64,000 nucleotides of DNA. It comes from a bacterium (lineage in GTDB: Bacteria; Verrucomicrobiota; Verrucomicrobiia; Limisphaerales; UBA11358). The position numbers and the translations under genes were made by a program. The notes beneath the pieces are model-generated. The model was not told the DNA's origin. It saw only the letters and a list, made by a program, of their open reading frames with translations, and ran no database searches. The stretch lies in contig JAKALA010000005.1 in assembly GCA_021813325.1 (NCBI GenBank), positions 62,001 through 126,000 of the forward strand, read 5' to 3'. Below are positions 18,405 to 28,386 of this stretch, one piece after another; positions within the stretch are counted from its first letter, which is position 1; every line of letters starts with the position of its first letter.

Positions 18405-20789
18405 ATGATTTTGAAGTTCGCAAAACGATTCGCCAGCGCGCGCGCGCAACTGGTGGTGAGCGTATTGCTGGGCATCGTGCCCGTTTTATTATTCACCTTG
18501 CTGCTGAATCAGGACTGGTTCTGGGAACTGGCTCCCGAAACATTGCGCCCATATGCGGCGTGCCTGCCCTGGCTCAGCGTGGTCATCGGTCTGCTGGCTC
18601 TGGCCGCCGCGTGGCTGGGCGGCGAACGTTTCATCCTGCAACAAGTTCGCGGGTTGTCCCGCGCCGTTTTGCGATTGACCGCCGGCGATCTGAAGACGCG
18701 TTCCGGCCTGCACGATGCGACCGGCGAAATTGCCCAGCTCGCCAGACGGTTTGACGACATGGCCACGTCGCTGCTGCTGCGCCAAAACGAGCGCGATGAA
18801 GCCGACCGCAAACTGCTCAATAAAGCCATGCAACAAGCCGCCGTGGCGGCGGTGGGCCAGTGCGCGTTAACCAACCGCAACCTTGAAGTCATCTATGAAC
18901 AGGCGGTTTATCGCGTCGCCGAAATGTTCGCCGTCGAATACGCCCTCTTGTTGCAGCGGCTGCCGGATGGCCGGCTGCATCCCATCGCCGCTTACGGCCT
19001 CACTCCGGGAGCATCCGGGGAAACCGCCGCCCGAAATGACGAAGGCTCGCAAATGGCCTGGACCGCCGACACCGGCGAAGTGTCCATCGTCGATGACTGG
19101 ACGCGCGAAAATCGCTTCACGCAGTCGCCCAGGCTGATTGAACTGGGCGTGGTCAGCGGCGCGGCCGTGGCCATTCCCACGCGCGGCAAACCATTTGGCG
19201 TGCTGGCCGCGCATACGACCCATCGCCGCGAATTTTCACCGGATGATGTCCAGTTTCTCCTCGCCATTGCCAACGTGGTGGGCATGGCCACCGAACGCAT
19301 CCGCGCCGAACAGGAGACGGAAAAAATCGCCGCGTTCATCAAGGAAAACCCCAACGCGGCGCTGGAAATTTCCGCCGACGCCACGGTCACTTATTTCAAC
19401 GATGCCGCAGAACGGCTGGCATTTTCGCTGGGCCGGAGCCATCCGCAGGAATTGCTGCCGGAAACCCTGCCCCAGATCATTTATCACTGTCTGCTCACCG
19501 GGCAGGGCGAAAAGAACCTGGCCACGAAGGTGAACGGTCACACCATCTCGTGGGTGTTTCAGCCGCTCACCTCCAGCGGCGTGGTGCATTGCTATGGCGA
19601 GGACATCACCATGCAGTTGAATTTGGAGGCGCAATTGCTCCAATCCGAGAAGATGAAAACCTTTGGTCAGTTCGCCGCCGGAATCGCGCATGATTTCAAC
19701 AACATGTTGACGATCATCCAAGGCCATTCCGGAAAATTGCTGACGGATGATTCGTTGCCACCGGAAGCCAAAGAGTCGCTCACGCAGGTGTATTCCGCCG
19801 GCGACCGGGCGGCCCGCCTGACCCGCCAACTGCTCCTGACCAGTCGGAAAAATGTGATGCAACCCAGGCTGCTGGATCTGCGCGAGGTGGTCGGCAGCAT
19901 CAGCAAAATGCTTGAGCGTCTCGTGGGCGAAACCATTCGGTTACATTTTCAGTGCCCGGAGCTTTTGCCAATGGTTTATGCCGACCAGAGCATGGTGGAA
20001 CAAGTCGTCATGAACCTGGCCAGCAACGCCCGTGACGCCATGCCCAATGGCGGGGTGCTCGCCATTGACATTTCCGAGACGTTTGTGGCCGAGGACTACA
20101 TGGAAAAATATCCCGATGCCGTCGCCGGGCAATACCTCAAGCTTCAGGTCACCGACAGCGGCTGCGGTATGGATGAAGCCACCCGCGCCCACATTTTTGA
20201 ACCGTTTTTCACCACCAAAGACGTCGGCAAAGGCACCGGACTGGGACTGGCCACCGTGTTCAACATCACCCGCCAGCATAACGGCTGGGTCGAAGTCGCC
20301 AGCGAACCCGGCATCGGCTCCACTTTCACCGTTTATTTGCCGGCGAGCGCCGAATCCATTTCTGAACCAACTCAAGAACCGCCCGCGGAACCGTCACCTG
20401 TCGTTGGCGGCGATGAAACCGTTTTAATCGTGGAAGACGAAGACATGCTTCGCGAGTTGGCGCGGGATGTTCTCCGCGACTGCGGTTATCACACATTGGA
20501 AGCTTCGTCAGGACGCCAGGCGCTCAACCTCTGGGAAGACCACGGCCGATTGATCGACCTGTTGGTCACGGACATGGTCATGCCGGAAGGCATCTCCGGC
20601 GTCGCCCTGGCCGAGCATTTGGTTTCGGAAAAGCCCCAGCTCAAAGTCGTTTACATGAGCGGCTACACCGCCGACGACATCAACCCTGATCTGCTGCAAC
20701 GCACCAACGCCAGCTTTATTCAAAAGCCCTATAGCCACGTTGAACTGGCGAAAGTGGTGCGCGAATGTTTGGATGCCGCCGTTGGCTAA
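18405..20789 (+). CDS. Hybrid sensor histidine kinase / response regulator
   Basis: 794-residue membrane sensor. In order: two membrane helices (~15-35 and ~50-70), a HAMP-like linker (GLSRAVLRLTAGDLKTRSG), a GAF domain (~160-300), a PAS domain (~310-400), a HisKA dimerisation helix with phospho-accepting His in AAGIAHDFNNMLT, HATPase boxes (NLASNARDAM, DSGCGMDE, FEPFFTTK, GKGTGLGLATV), and a C-terminal receiver with Asp in LLVTDMVMPEG and Lys in IQKPYS. The FixL/NtrB-like HDFNN kinase box and missing output domain suggest phosphorelay through another protein. Its stop overlaps the convergent proS stop by 4 bp. Confidence 0.92.
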   Translation: MILKFAKRFASARAQLVVSVLLGIVPVLLFTLLLNQDWFWELAPETLRPYAACLPWLSVVIGLLALAAAWLGGERFILQQVRGLSRAVLRLTAGDLKTRSGLHDATGEIAQLARRFDDMATSLLLRQNERDEADRKLLNKAMQQAAVAAVGQCALTNRNLEVIYEQAVYRVAEMFAVEYALLLQRLPDGRLHPIAAYGLTPGASGETAARNDEGSQMAWTADTGEVSIVDDWTRENRFTQSPRLIELGVVSGAAVAIPTRGKPFGVLAAHTTHRREFSPDDVQFLLAIANVVGMATERIRAEQETEKIAAFIKENPNAALEISADATVTYFNDAAERLAFSLGRSHPQELLPETLPQIIYHCLLTGQGEKNLATKVNGHTISWVFQPLTSSGVVHCYGEDITMQLNLEAQLLQSEKMKTFGQFAAGIAHDFNNMLTIIQGHSGKLLTDDSLPPEAKESLTQVYSAGDRAARLTRQLLLTSRKNVMQPRLLDLREVVGSISKMLERLVGETIRLHFQCPELLPMVYADQSMVEQVVMNLASNARDAMPNGGVLAIDISETFVAEDYMEKYPDAVAGQYLKLQVTDSGCGMDEATRAHIFEPFFTTKDVGKGTGLGLATVFNITRQHNGWVEVASEPGIGSTFTVYLPASAESISEPTQEPPAEPSPVVGGDETVLIVEDEDMLRELARDVLRDCGYHTLEASSGRQALNLWEDHGRLIDLLVTDMVMPEGISGVALAEHLVSEKPQLKVVYMSGYTADDINPDLLQRTNASFIQKPYSHVELAKVVRECLDAAVG

Positions 20790-22501
20790 ATGGTTTTTGC
20801 CAGCGCAAGCACGGCTTCAACCGCCCCGTCGATCTTGACGAATTGCACTGGCGCGGTGCGCGGCTTGATCTCCACTTCGCCTTTCGCCAAGGCCTTTTCA
20901 CCAATCGCGATTCGAATCGGAAAGCCCACCAGATCGGCATCCTTGAACTTCACGCCCGGGCGCTCGTCGCGGTCGTCCAGAATGACCTCCACGCCTTTGG
21001 CCGTCAGTTCGGCATACAATTTCTCAGCGAGTTTCATCGGCTCGCTCTCCGGCGCCACCGCCAGCGGGGTGATGCAAACTTGATACGGCGCCACGCTCAA
21101 TGGCCAGATCACGCCGTCCTTGTCATTCCCTTGCTCGATGATCGCCTGCAACGTGCGGGTAACGCCAATGCCATAGCACCCCATCACCGACGGCTTGCGG
21201 GAGCCATCCACATCCAGAAACGTGGCGTTGAGCTTTTCGCTATATTTCGTGCCGAGCTTGAAGACGTGCCCCACTTCGATCGCGCGGCGAATCTTCAAAG
21301 GCTTGCCACATTTGGCACACGGTTCACCCGCTGTAACTGTGCGCAGATCGAACCACGCCGAAACCTTGATATCGCGTTCCATGGAGACATTTTTGAAATG
21401 GAAACCATCCTCGTTGGCGCCCGTTGTCATGTCGTTGGCGTCTTGCAACCGTTCGTCGGCATAGACTTTGACACTTGCCGGCACATTCACCACCGCGCCC
21501 AGTGAACCGGGTTTGGCGCCGAGCAAAGGCACAATTTCATCCACTGTCGCCGGCCGGACCGCCACCGCTCCAGTCTTGGCCATCAACTTCGTTTCGTTCA
21601 GTTGATCGTCGCCCCGGATCAAAATGATGATCGGCTGACTATCGGCAATGTAAACCAGCGTCTTGATCTGGCGATTGGCCGGCACTTTATAAGGCTCCTT
21701 GCTCAATGCCTCAATCGTCACCACACCCGGCGTGGCAAATTTTTCCGCCGCCGCGCCGATCTCGCGCGCCGCTGTCTTTGGAACGCCGCTGGTGGCCTTT
21801 TCAATATTCGCCGCGTAACCACATGCTTCGCAGAATGCGACTTCATTTTCGCCGGTCTCCGCCGGCACCATGAATTCATGCGAATAGTTGCCGCCAATGA
21901 CGCCGGTGTCGGCTTCCACAGGAAACGCTTTCAACCCACAGCGCGCAAAAATGCGGGTGTAGGCGTCATACATTTTCTTGTAACTCGCCATGGCGCCCTC
22001 ATCCGTGGCATCAAAGGAATACGCATCCTTCATGATGAATTCCTTGGCGCGCATCAAACCGAAGCGCGGACGGATTTCATCCCGGAATTTCAGACTGATC
22101 TGATAGAAATTTTTAGGCAACTGGCGGTAGGAATTAATTTCGTTGGCCGCCACGGTGGTAATGACTTCTTCCGCCGTCGGACTCAAAAACCATTGCCGAC
22201 CGGCGCTGTCTTTCACCTTGAACAAAACGTTGCTGGCGGTTTCGGCGCGGCCGCTCATCTCCCAGATTTCCGGCGGCTGCAATGCCGGCATGAGCACTTC
22301 GTTCGCACCGGCGCGGTCCATTTCCTCCCGGACGATTTGCTCGACCTTGCGCAGCGAGCGCAGCCCGAGCGGGAGAAAAGTATAAACGCCGCCAGCGAGC
22401 TTGCGGATGAGGCCGGCGCGCAACAACAGCTTGTGCGAAACGATTTCCGCGTCAGACGGGGCCTCGCGAAGAGTCGGAATCAAAGTTTGTGTCCACTTCA
22501 T
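20786..22501 (-). CDS. proS: Proline--tRNA ligase (bacterial type with editing domain)
   Basis: Class II aminoacyl-tRNA synthetase charging tRNA-Pro, 571 residues from the ATG at 22501 (MKWTQTLIPTLREAPSDAEI). Seen: GVYTFLPLGLRSLRKVEQIV, FKFRDEIRPRFGLMRAKEFIMKDAYSF (motif 2; first residues read LKFRDE), an inserted editing domain at ~220-400, GHVFKLGTKYS, and the anticodon-binding domain. The track's 27 extra N-terminal residues (from 22582) lack family support. Confidence 0.95.
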   Translation of the reverse strand: MKWTQTLIPTLREAPSDAEIVSHKLLLRAGLIRKLAGGVYTFLPLGLRSLRKVEQIVREEMDRAGANEVLMPALQPPEIWEMSGRAETASNVLFKVKDSAGRQWFLSPTAEEVITTVAANEINSYRQLPKNFYQISLKFRDEIRPRFGLMRAKEFIMKDAYSFDATDEGAMASYKKMYDAYTRIFARCGLKAFPVEADTGVIGGNYSHEFMVPAETGENEVAFCEACGYAANIEKATSGVPKTAAREIGAAAEKFATPGVVTIEALSKEPYKVPANRQIKTLVYIADSQPIIILIRGDDQLNETKLMAKTGAVAVRPATVDEIVPLLGAKPGSLGAVVNVPASVKVYADERLQDANDMTTGANEDGFHFKNVSMERDIKVSAWFDLRTVTAGEPCAKCGKPLKIRRAIEVGHVFKLGTKYSEKLNATFLDVDGSRKPSVMGCYGIGVTRTLQAIIEQGNDKDGVIWPLSVAPYQVCITPLAVAPESEPMKLAEKLYAELTAKGVEVILDDRDERPGVKFKDADLVGFPIRIAIGEKALAKGEVEIKPRTAPVQFVKIDGAVEAVLALAKTI

Positions 22502-22680
22502 ACGAAAGCGCGCATTTTGACGTGCTGGCCGCCGGTTGCCAATTTTATTCGGAACGCAGTTCGGAGGGCGCGTTGCATCCAATCAAAAAACAACGCGCCG
22601 CCGCCGGATGGGAAGGCGCGACCGTTTTCACAACAAGTCTGGAATTCCGGCGGGGTTATGTCTAAGCTGCGGTCAATCCT

Positions 22681-25203
22681 ATGAAACTCATCGTCCAAAA
22701 ACTTTTTTGGGTGGCTGGCCTTGTCGTTGCCCTGAGCGCAGCTTTACCCGTTTTGGCTTCTGAACTCCGCATCGCCAGCCTGAACGGCGACTGGGAGTTT
22801 AGCCAAGCGGGCCAGAGTGATTGGCTGCCGGCCAAGGTTCCCGGATGCGTGCATACCGATCTGCTCGCCGCCGGCAAAATTCCCGATCCGTTTTACCGGG
22901 AAAACGAGCAGTTGGTGCAATGGGTGGGCGAAACCAATTGGATTTATCGTCGCACATTTGATGTCTCCGCCGCCGATCTGAATCACCATCGGGTCTTATT
23001 GCGTTGCGAAGGCTTGGACACCTTTGCCACTGTGACGGTCAACGGCCATGAACTCGGCCGCACCGACAATATGTTTCGCACCTGGGAATTTGATGTGAAG
23101 CCAGTGCTGCATGAAGGTAAAAACACCATTGAAGTTTCATTCGAATCGGTGCTGCCTTACATGGCGAAACGGAATGCGGAACGTCCGCTTTACGAATGGG
23201 CCGGTTCCCATGAACCCAAAGGGCGCGCCTGGGTGCGCAAGGAACCGTGCAACTTCGGCTGGGACTGGGGCCCGGTGCTGATCACCTGCGGCATTTGGAA
23301 AAATATTGAACTGGTCATGTTCAACGAAGCCCGGCTCTCGGACGTGGCCATCCTCCAGGATCTTTCCGACCGCGCGAAGGCGAAACTCACAGTTCAAGTC
23401 AACGCCGAGACCGTTCAGCCGGCCGCGTTGCGCGCCATCATTCACGTGAGCCATTCCGGCCAAACCGTCGCTGAATCCGCAGTGGAACTTGCGAATAGCA
23501 GGGCCTCAACCGAACTGGCCATCAAAGATCCACAACTGTGGTGGCCAAACGGCATGGGCAAACATCCGCTTTATACCGTGCGGGTGGATTTGCTCGGACC
23601 GGATCAAACGCTCTTGGACAGCCAGGTCAAACGCATTGGCCTGCGCACCGTCGAATTGTTGCCGGCAGATGATTCCCATTCCATCCGCTTTGCCGTGAAT
23701 GGCGTGCCGTTTTTTGCCAAAGGAGCGAACTGGATTCCGGCGGACGCCTTCGCCAATCGTGTGACGACCGAAAAACTGCGCCAATACGTGGCCGGCGCCG
23801 CGTCCGCCAACATGAACATGCTGCGGTTCTGGGGCGGCGGCTATTACGAGGAAGACGCGTTGTATGACGCCTGCGATGAGATGGGCATTCTGGTCTGGGC
23901 CGACTGCAAGTTTGCCTGTTCCAGCTACCCCGCGTTTGACCCGGCGTTCATGGCAAACGTGCGTCAGGAAATTCACGACAACGTCCAGCGTCTGCGCCAT
24001 CATGCTTGCATCGCGGACTGGTGCGGCAACAACGAAATTTCGCTGATGACCAAGCCCGAATGGTCCACCAACAGCATGGGCAAAGCGGACTACGACAAGC
24101 TGTTCAGCGGCCTGATTGCCGCTGAAGTCAAAGCGCTGGCTCCGCAGGCGTTGTATGTGCCCGGCAGCCCCGAAGTCGGCGATGTTCATTACTGGCAGGT
24201 CTGGCACGGCGGCCAGCCGTTCGATTCCTACCGCACGCTCAACGGCTTTATGAGCGAATTCGGTTTTCAATCCTTTCCCGAGCCAAAATCGGTTGACACT
24301 TACACTGCGCCTGAAGATCGGGATTCGCTGCATTCAGCCGTGCTGGACTGGCACCAGCGTTCTTCCGGCAATGGCAACAAGAAGATCAGCGACATGATGG
24401 AACGCTATTTCAAACCGGCCAAAGATTTCGACAGTTCGCTGTGGTTGAGTCAAATCTTGCAAGGCTACGGCATCAAAACCGGCGCGGAATTCTGGCGGGA
24501 GCACATGCCCAAATCCATGGGCTGCATTTTCTGGCAATACAACGACTGCTGGCCGGTGACGAGCTGGTCGTCCGTGGATTATTACGGCCGCTGGAAAGCC
24601 CTCCAATACCTGGCCAAGCGGTTTTATTCGCCGGTGCTTGTTTCTGGTTTGGAAGACACCACGAATCAATCCGTGGATATTTTCGTCACCAGCGATCTGC
24701 TCAAGGCCAGCCGTGGAAAACTCACGTGGGAAGTTACCGATCCGAGCGGAAAATCCCTGGCCAAAGGCGGTGAAACGGTGAGAATTGGCGTGCAATCAAG
24801 CCAGGTCGCAAAACATCTGGATTTGAGCGGCCTCGCCACGCAATACGGTGCGAAGAATCTGCTCGTCTGGTTAAAAGTCAAAGTTGCTGGCCAGCCGGTT
24901 TCGGAAAATCTGGTCACGCTGGTTTACCCGAAGGAACTGGAACTGGCCAATCCGCAACTCAAAGCCGACATCAAAAAAGTGGGAGACAGCTTCCGCGTCA
25001 AACTAACGGCTAAATTCCCCGCCTTGTGGGCCTGGCTGACATTGAAAGGCGCGGACGCCAGCTATTCCGACAACTTCAATCACGTTCGGTCCGGTTCGCC
25101 GCTGGAAATCGTGGTCAAACCGAACCATCCGATGAGCAAAGATGAATTTGCCAACGCGCTGCAAATTCACAGCCTTTACGACACTTTCAGTTCTGGCCGG
25201 TGA
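22681..25203 (+). CDS. Beta-mannosidase, glycoside hydrolase family 2, secreted
   Basis: Removes beta-mannose from mannosides. Signal peptide at residues 1-27 (LVVALSAALPVLASE), then sugar-binding SLNGDWEF, ARTDLLAAGKIPDPFYR-like region (CVHTDLLAAGKIPDPFYREN), FGWDWGPVL and the catalytic barrel. The acid/base is Glu452 in WCGNNEIS and the nucleophile is Glu526 in GFMSEFGFQSF. The length of 840 residues is typical. It stands alone but fits functionally with the mannose operon at 58-64 kb. A small hairpin (gagcctcgtagaggctc, 25238-25254) follows the stop. Confidence 0.94.
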   Translation: MKLIVQKLFWVAGLVVALSAALPVLASELRIASLNGDWEFSQAGQSDWLPAKVPGCVHTDLLAAGKIPDPFYRENEQLVQWVGETNWIYRRTFDVSAADLNHHRVLLRCEGLDTFATVTVNGHELGRTDNMFRTWEFDVKPVLHEGKNTIEVSFESVLPYMAKRNAERPLYEWAGSHEPKGRAWVRKEPCNFGWDWGPVLITCGIWKNIELVMFNEARLSDVAILQDLSDRAKAKLTVQVNAETVQPAALRAIIHVSHSGQTVAESAVELANSRASTELAIKDPQLWWPNGMGKHPLYTVRVDLLGPDQTLLDSQVKRIGLRTVELLPADDSHSIRFAVNGVPFFAKGANWIPADAFANRVTTEKLRQYVAGAASANMNMLRFWGGGYYEEDALYDACDEMGILVWADCKFACSSYPAFDPAFMANVRQEIHDNVQRLRHHACIADWCGNNEISLMTKPEWSTNSMGKADYDKLFSGLIAAEVKALAPQALYVPGSPEVGDVHYWQVWHGGQPFDSYRTLNGFMSEFGFQSFPEPKSVDTYTAPEDRDSLHSAVLDWHQRSSGNGNKKISDMMERYFKPAKDFDSSLWLSQILQGYGIKTGAEFWREHMPKSMGCIFWQYNDCWPVTSWSSVDYYGRWKALQYLAKRFYSPVLVSGLEDTTNQSVDIFVTSDLLKASRGKLTWEVTDPSGKSLAKGGETVRIGVQSSQVAKHLDLSGLATQYGAKNLLVWLKVKVAGQPVSENLVTLVYPKELELANPQLKADIKKVGDSFRVKLTAKFPALWAWLTLKGADASYSDNFNHVRSGSPLEIVVKPNHPMSKDEFANALQIHSLYDTFSSGR

Positions 25204-25329
25204 GTCGCGCCGGCTCGATTCGGAACACATCCGGCTTGAGCCTCGTAGAGGCTCCACCTGAAAGGCTACAATTTATCAATGTCATACAAAACGACTATTG
25301 ACACACTTTTTTACTACGGTTTAACCCGA

Positions 25330-25690
25330 CTTCCGCTCCTGGAGGATGGCGCCCCGTGGGCAGGGGGGTGATTTGTTGGGTTTTTGAAACTGGTGGGGGC
25401 CGGGCCAGTTTAAGCCGGGCCAGCAACAGCGCCACGTCCCGCTCCGGTTCGGTGCGGACACCAGCAGCAATTCCCGCCCCTGCGGAGCATCCCCCGGCTT
25501 GTCCGGAAAACAATTTGAGCATCAGGGCGCACCGAGCATTCGCGGCGGCCAGATGAATCTTGGTGGGGCCTCCCCCGCGAGCGGCCGCTGGCGGGCGGGC
25601 CGTTTTTTCTGAACCCCAGCGCCATCGGGGTGAACTTTGATGGTGGGGCTGTCCAAGCACACCTGCTTGATCCGGATCGTTAGAATCTGC
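25330..25690 (-). pseudogene. Degraded IS5-family transposase fragment
   Basis: Read on the minus strand in shifting frames, this gap spells pieces of an IS5-type DDE transposase: CLDSPTIKVHPDGAGVQKK, then RGGGPTKIHLAAANARCAL with FSGQAGG, then GDAPQGRELLL. The expected order is LDSTxxKVHPDG-GxxKK-GRSRGGxTTKIH-GQA-D. At least two frameshifts and the missing ends make it inactive. Together with flanking bases it explains the otherwise gene-free ~500 bp between the beta-mannosidase and the pseudopilin. Confidence 0.75.
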
Positions 25691-25707
25691 TCGACCTGTA
25701 ACAGACC

Positions 25708-26472
25708 CTAAAACGTATGCACGTATTGCGGACTATTGCGGTTTTGATCGCTGATGCACCAAATATCGATCGGGTTGAACGCATCCGGACATTTGATGAA
25801 TTGCACACTGCCGTCGGCGAACACGTAATTGGAACCGCCCGAACCGGCCCCCGAATCGGCTCTGGCACCCGCACTGCCATGGCGACTCTGTTCCGCGACC
25901 TGGGTAATATCGTTGCCTTCGCCTTCCAACAAATCCATGTAAAAATCGGTGGCGGTGCTGAATTTTTCCCCCAGCACCACCGTGTCGCTATTATGAACGA
26001 TGACCGTTTCCCGGAGGCCATTCGGATAAATTCCCGCCATGTATTGTCCGGTAAAAACAGCGTCGCTCAAGGTGTCGTTAAAATAATCATTCCACCCGTT
26101 GATGAGATAACTGCGGGGTGAAAAGTCCGCCACGTTGTTGGAAACCGAAGTATTGGCCCCCGGTCGCATGTCGGTGGGACAAACCAACAGTTTAATATTT
26201 TTGCCAAACGCATTATAAAACCGGTTGGGCCAGCGGCTAATGTTGTCGCGGGGCGGAAAAAAACCTTGATTATCATCGACATAAATGCGTGAAGCCAGCC
26301 CCAACTGCCGCAGGTTGTTAGTGCAGGCAATCCGCCGTCCCATTTCCTTGGCACGGCTCAACGCCGGCAACAGCATGGCCGCTAAAATGGCGATGATGGC
26401 AATCACCACCAGTAATTCGATCAAAGTAAAGGCCCGGAGCGAGCGGCCCAGCATTGGATGTTCCGCAGACAT
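25708..26472 (-). CDS. Type II/IV pseudopilin-like protein with H-X9-DG C-terminus
   Basis: 254-residue exported protein with a prepilin methylation motif ([20 protein letters not shown], residue ~13 on). Alanine replaces the usual glycine at -1, which is frequent in this phylum. The C-terminal part has the [12 protein letters not shown] motif of DUF1559/H-X9-DG proteins, a family greatly expanded in Verrucomicrobiota and Planctomycetota. The role is unknown, perhaps a minor pilin or surface protein. No secretion machinery is adjacent. Confidence 0.9.
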   Translation of the reverse strand: MSAEHPMLGRSLRAFTLIELLVVIAIIAILAAMLLPALSRAKEMGRRIACTNNLRQLGLASRIYVDDNQGFFPPRDNISRWPNRFYNAFGKNIKLLVCPTDMRPGANTSVSNNVADFSPRSYLINGWNDYFNDTLSDAVFTGQYMAGIYPNGLRETVIVHNSDTVVLGEKFSTATDFYMDLLEGEGNDITQVAEQSRHGSAGARADSGAGSGGSNYVFADGSVQFIKCPDAFNPIDIWCISDQNRNSPQYVHTF

Positions 26473-26600
26473 AATGAGTAAAAGACGTATTTAAAATGCT
26501 TCCGGTTAGGAAATACTTGCAAAATATGTTGCAAAATTTCGCCAGCAAACCCGCACCTTGGATTGACAACCAGCGACAGGGCGGTAGGATGATGCGCATT

Positions 26601-26674
26601 GCGGGTGTAGTTCAATGGTAGAACGGCAGCCTTCCAAGCTGCACACGAGGGTTCGATTCCCTTCACCCGCTCCA
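26601..26674 (+). tRNA. tRNA-Gly (anticodon TCC)
   Basis: Cloverleaf read directly: acceptor gcgggtg pairs with cacccgc; D arm around agttcaatggtagaac; anticodon stem gcagc/gctgc with loop cttccaa (TCC); T arm with gggttcgattccc; discriminator T followed by an encoded CCA. An integrase fragment begins 64 bp downstream, so this tRNA is probably an old insertion site. Confidence 0.97.
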
Positions 26675-26738
26675 ATATCCACGGGCTTTTTTCCACTTCG
26701 ATTTGTTTTTGTGACCAATTTGTGTCAAACTAAACGGC

Positions 26739-27092
26739 ATGGCCACATTGAAATACAAAGGGTTGAACCGCCGCCCCGGCCAACGGCCCGCCTTCGAAGT
26801 CAAACGCGATTCGGTGACCGTTACCGTGTCTTTCCGGCCCATGCGCGTCAGCGGCCGCTGGTATGAGTCCTGGATGGTGGACTATTATCACCATGGCCAG
26901 CGAATACGCCGACGCCAAGAGGCTTGTGGAAAATGAGGATCTGCGAACCGTTGCGGCGTTTTATAAACAATTCGCCCGAACCAAACTGAAACCCATCTCG
27001 GTGCCGGAACTCGTCCAGGTGATGATTGACACCTTGTCCCAGGACAAACGAGGAACTTATCACATTCGGGATTTGCAGGTGCGCCTGGGACG
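26739..27092 (+). pseudogene. Tyrosine recombinase (integrase) N-terminal fragment
   Basis: Starts cleanly (MATLKYKGLNRRPGQRPAFE) with the arm-binding region WYESWMVDYYHHGQRIRRR, then shifts frame near 26910. Reading continues in another frame as EYADAKRLVENEDLRTVAAF...VPELVQVMID with the core-binding phrase YHIRDLQVRLGRL. At about 27092 it joins the tail of an IS21 istA gene, and the catalytic domain is gone. The frameshift sits where two similar phrases (cagcgaatacgccgacgc) would have been adjacent, suggesting a slippage deletion. Confidence 0.75.
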
Positions 27093-27454
27093 TTTACCGC
27101 CGCGTGGTCCAAGAGAGTCTGGATCATTTGCTGGATCGGGCGCGGCTGATTGGCGTCCATACCGGCAGTTGGGCTGAGAGCATGGTGCAACAACGCGGCC
27201 CCATCAGCACCCGCGTTTTGCATGGGCTGTTGGCGCTGGCCCAAAAGCATCCGGTCAAAGAACTGGAAGCGGCGGCGCAAAAGGCCCTGCATCACGGCAC
27301 CTGGCGCTTGCGGGACTTGCGCACCCTGCTCGAACAGGCCGTCCCGTCGCCGCAACTGGACTTTCTGGAAACGCACCCGCTGATCCGCAACCTCGACACT
27401 TACCGGGACTGTGTGCCCGATTGCTTTACCCCCGCCACCATTAACCAAACATGA
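27093..27454 (+). pseudogene. istA: istA transposase, C-terminal remnant
   Basis: The frame ending at 27454 reads VYRRVVQESLDHLLDRARLI, then TRVLHGLLALAQKHPVKELE, AAAQKALHHGTWRLRDL and DFLETHPLIRNLDTYRD. This is the C-terminal part of IS21 transposase IstA. The catalytic DDE core is absent. The stop overlaps the istB start (ATGA at 27451-27454). Confidence 0.75.
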
Positions 27455-28243
27455 ATGCACTGACCACCACCCTGAAACAACTCCGGCTCTCCGGCCTGAT
27501 CCAAACCCTCGACGTGCGGCTGCAAGAAGCCGCCGCCAATCGGCTGAGCCACGCTGAGTTCCTCGAACTGATCTGTCAGGATGAACTCAACGTCCGGCAA
27601 CAACGGCAGATGGAACGCCACACCAAACTGGCGGACTTCCGCCACTTGAAAACGCTGGACGACTTCGACTGGAGCTTCAATCCGTCCGTCCACAAGAAAG
27701 AGATTTTCGATCTGGCCACCTGTCGGTTCATCCGCGAAGCCAAGGACGTGCTGTTCCTCGATCCGCCCGGGGTCTGGCAAAACCCATCTGGCCCAAGCCA
27801 TCGGCTACGAGGTCATCCGCCAAAACTTCCTGGTGCTCTACCGTTCCATCTTCGATCAGGTGCAGGACTTCATGAAGGACGAAGCCTTCAACCAGCAGGA
27901 CAAGACGCTGCGCCGCTACTTGAAGCCCGACCTCGTCATCATTGATGACATGGGGCTGAAACAACTGCCCAAACACTCCGGCGAATACCTGCTGGAAGTC
28001 AGCATGCGCCGCTACGAAAACAAATCCACCATCATGACCAGCAACCGGCCGCTGGAAGAATGGGGCAAACTTTTATGTGATGTGCCCACCGCCGGAGCCA
28101 TCATTGATCGCTTCCTGCACCATGCTCACGTCGTCGCCATCACCGGCAAAAGTTATCGCGTCAAAGAAGCCCCAGTGGTGCCCCAGGAAACCAAGAAAAA
28201 CAGAAAGTCCAACGAACCGCCGACCGCCGAACCGGCGAGCTGA
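27451..28243 (+). pseudogene. istB: istB ATPase, frameshifted in the Walker A motif
   Basis: IS21 helper ATPase. The first frame runs MNALTTTLKQLRLSGLIQTL to VLFLDPPGVWQ; the second runs THLAQAIGYEVIRQNFLVLY-like sequence to the stop at 28243, with Walker B LVIIDDMGLKQL and IMTSNRPLEEWG. The expected Walker A GPPGVGKTHLA is destroyed by one extra T near 27774 and a Gly-to-Asp change just before, so the protein is inactive. Confidence 0.85.
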
Positions 28244-28386
28244 ATGGCTCGCTATCCGGTTCGGCTCGTTTTAACTCGAAACGAAAACCCTTTGACTGAA
28301 AAACTAGAACTGATATGAATCCCTTACTTCAGAGTGGCCGGTTTTGAATCGCTCACCTCTGGCCGGTTTTCATCCGCTCGGTGACA

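Larger units (their letters stand above)
27093..28386 (+). mobile_element. IS21-family element, remnant
   Basis: Contains the 3' end of istA and a frameshifted istB, overlapping by 4 bp as in intact IS21 elements. The right end carries two copies of the phrase tggccggtttt (near 28335 and 28361) and finishes with gctcggtgaca at 28386, directly abutting a truncated integrase gene. The left end and most of istA are missing, replaced by the tRNA-Gly-side integrase fragment, so a deletion removed the left half. Confidence 0.75.

Noticed and set aside
21602-22684. 360-residue plus-strand ORF over proS
   Set aside because: Shadow of proS; histidine/arginine-rich composition and no domain.
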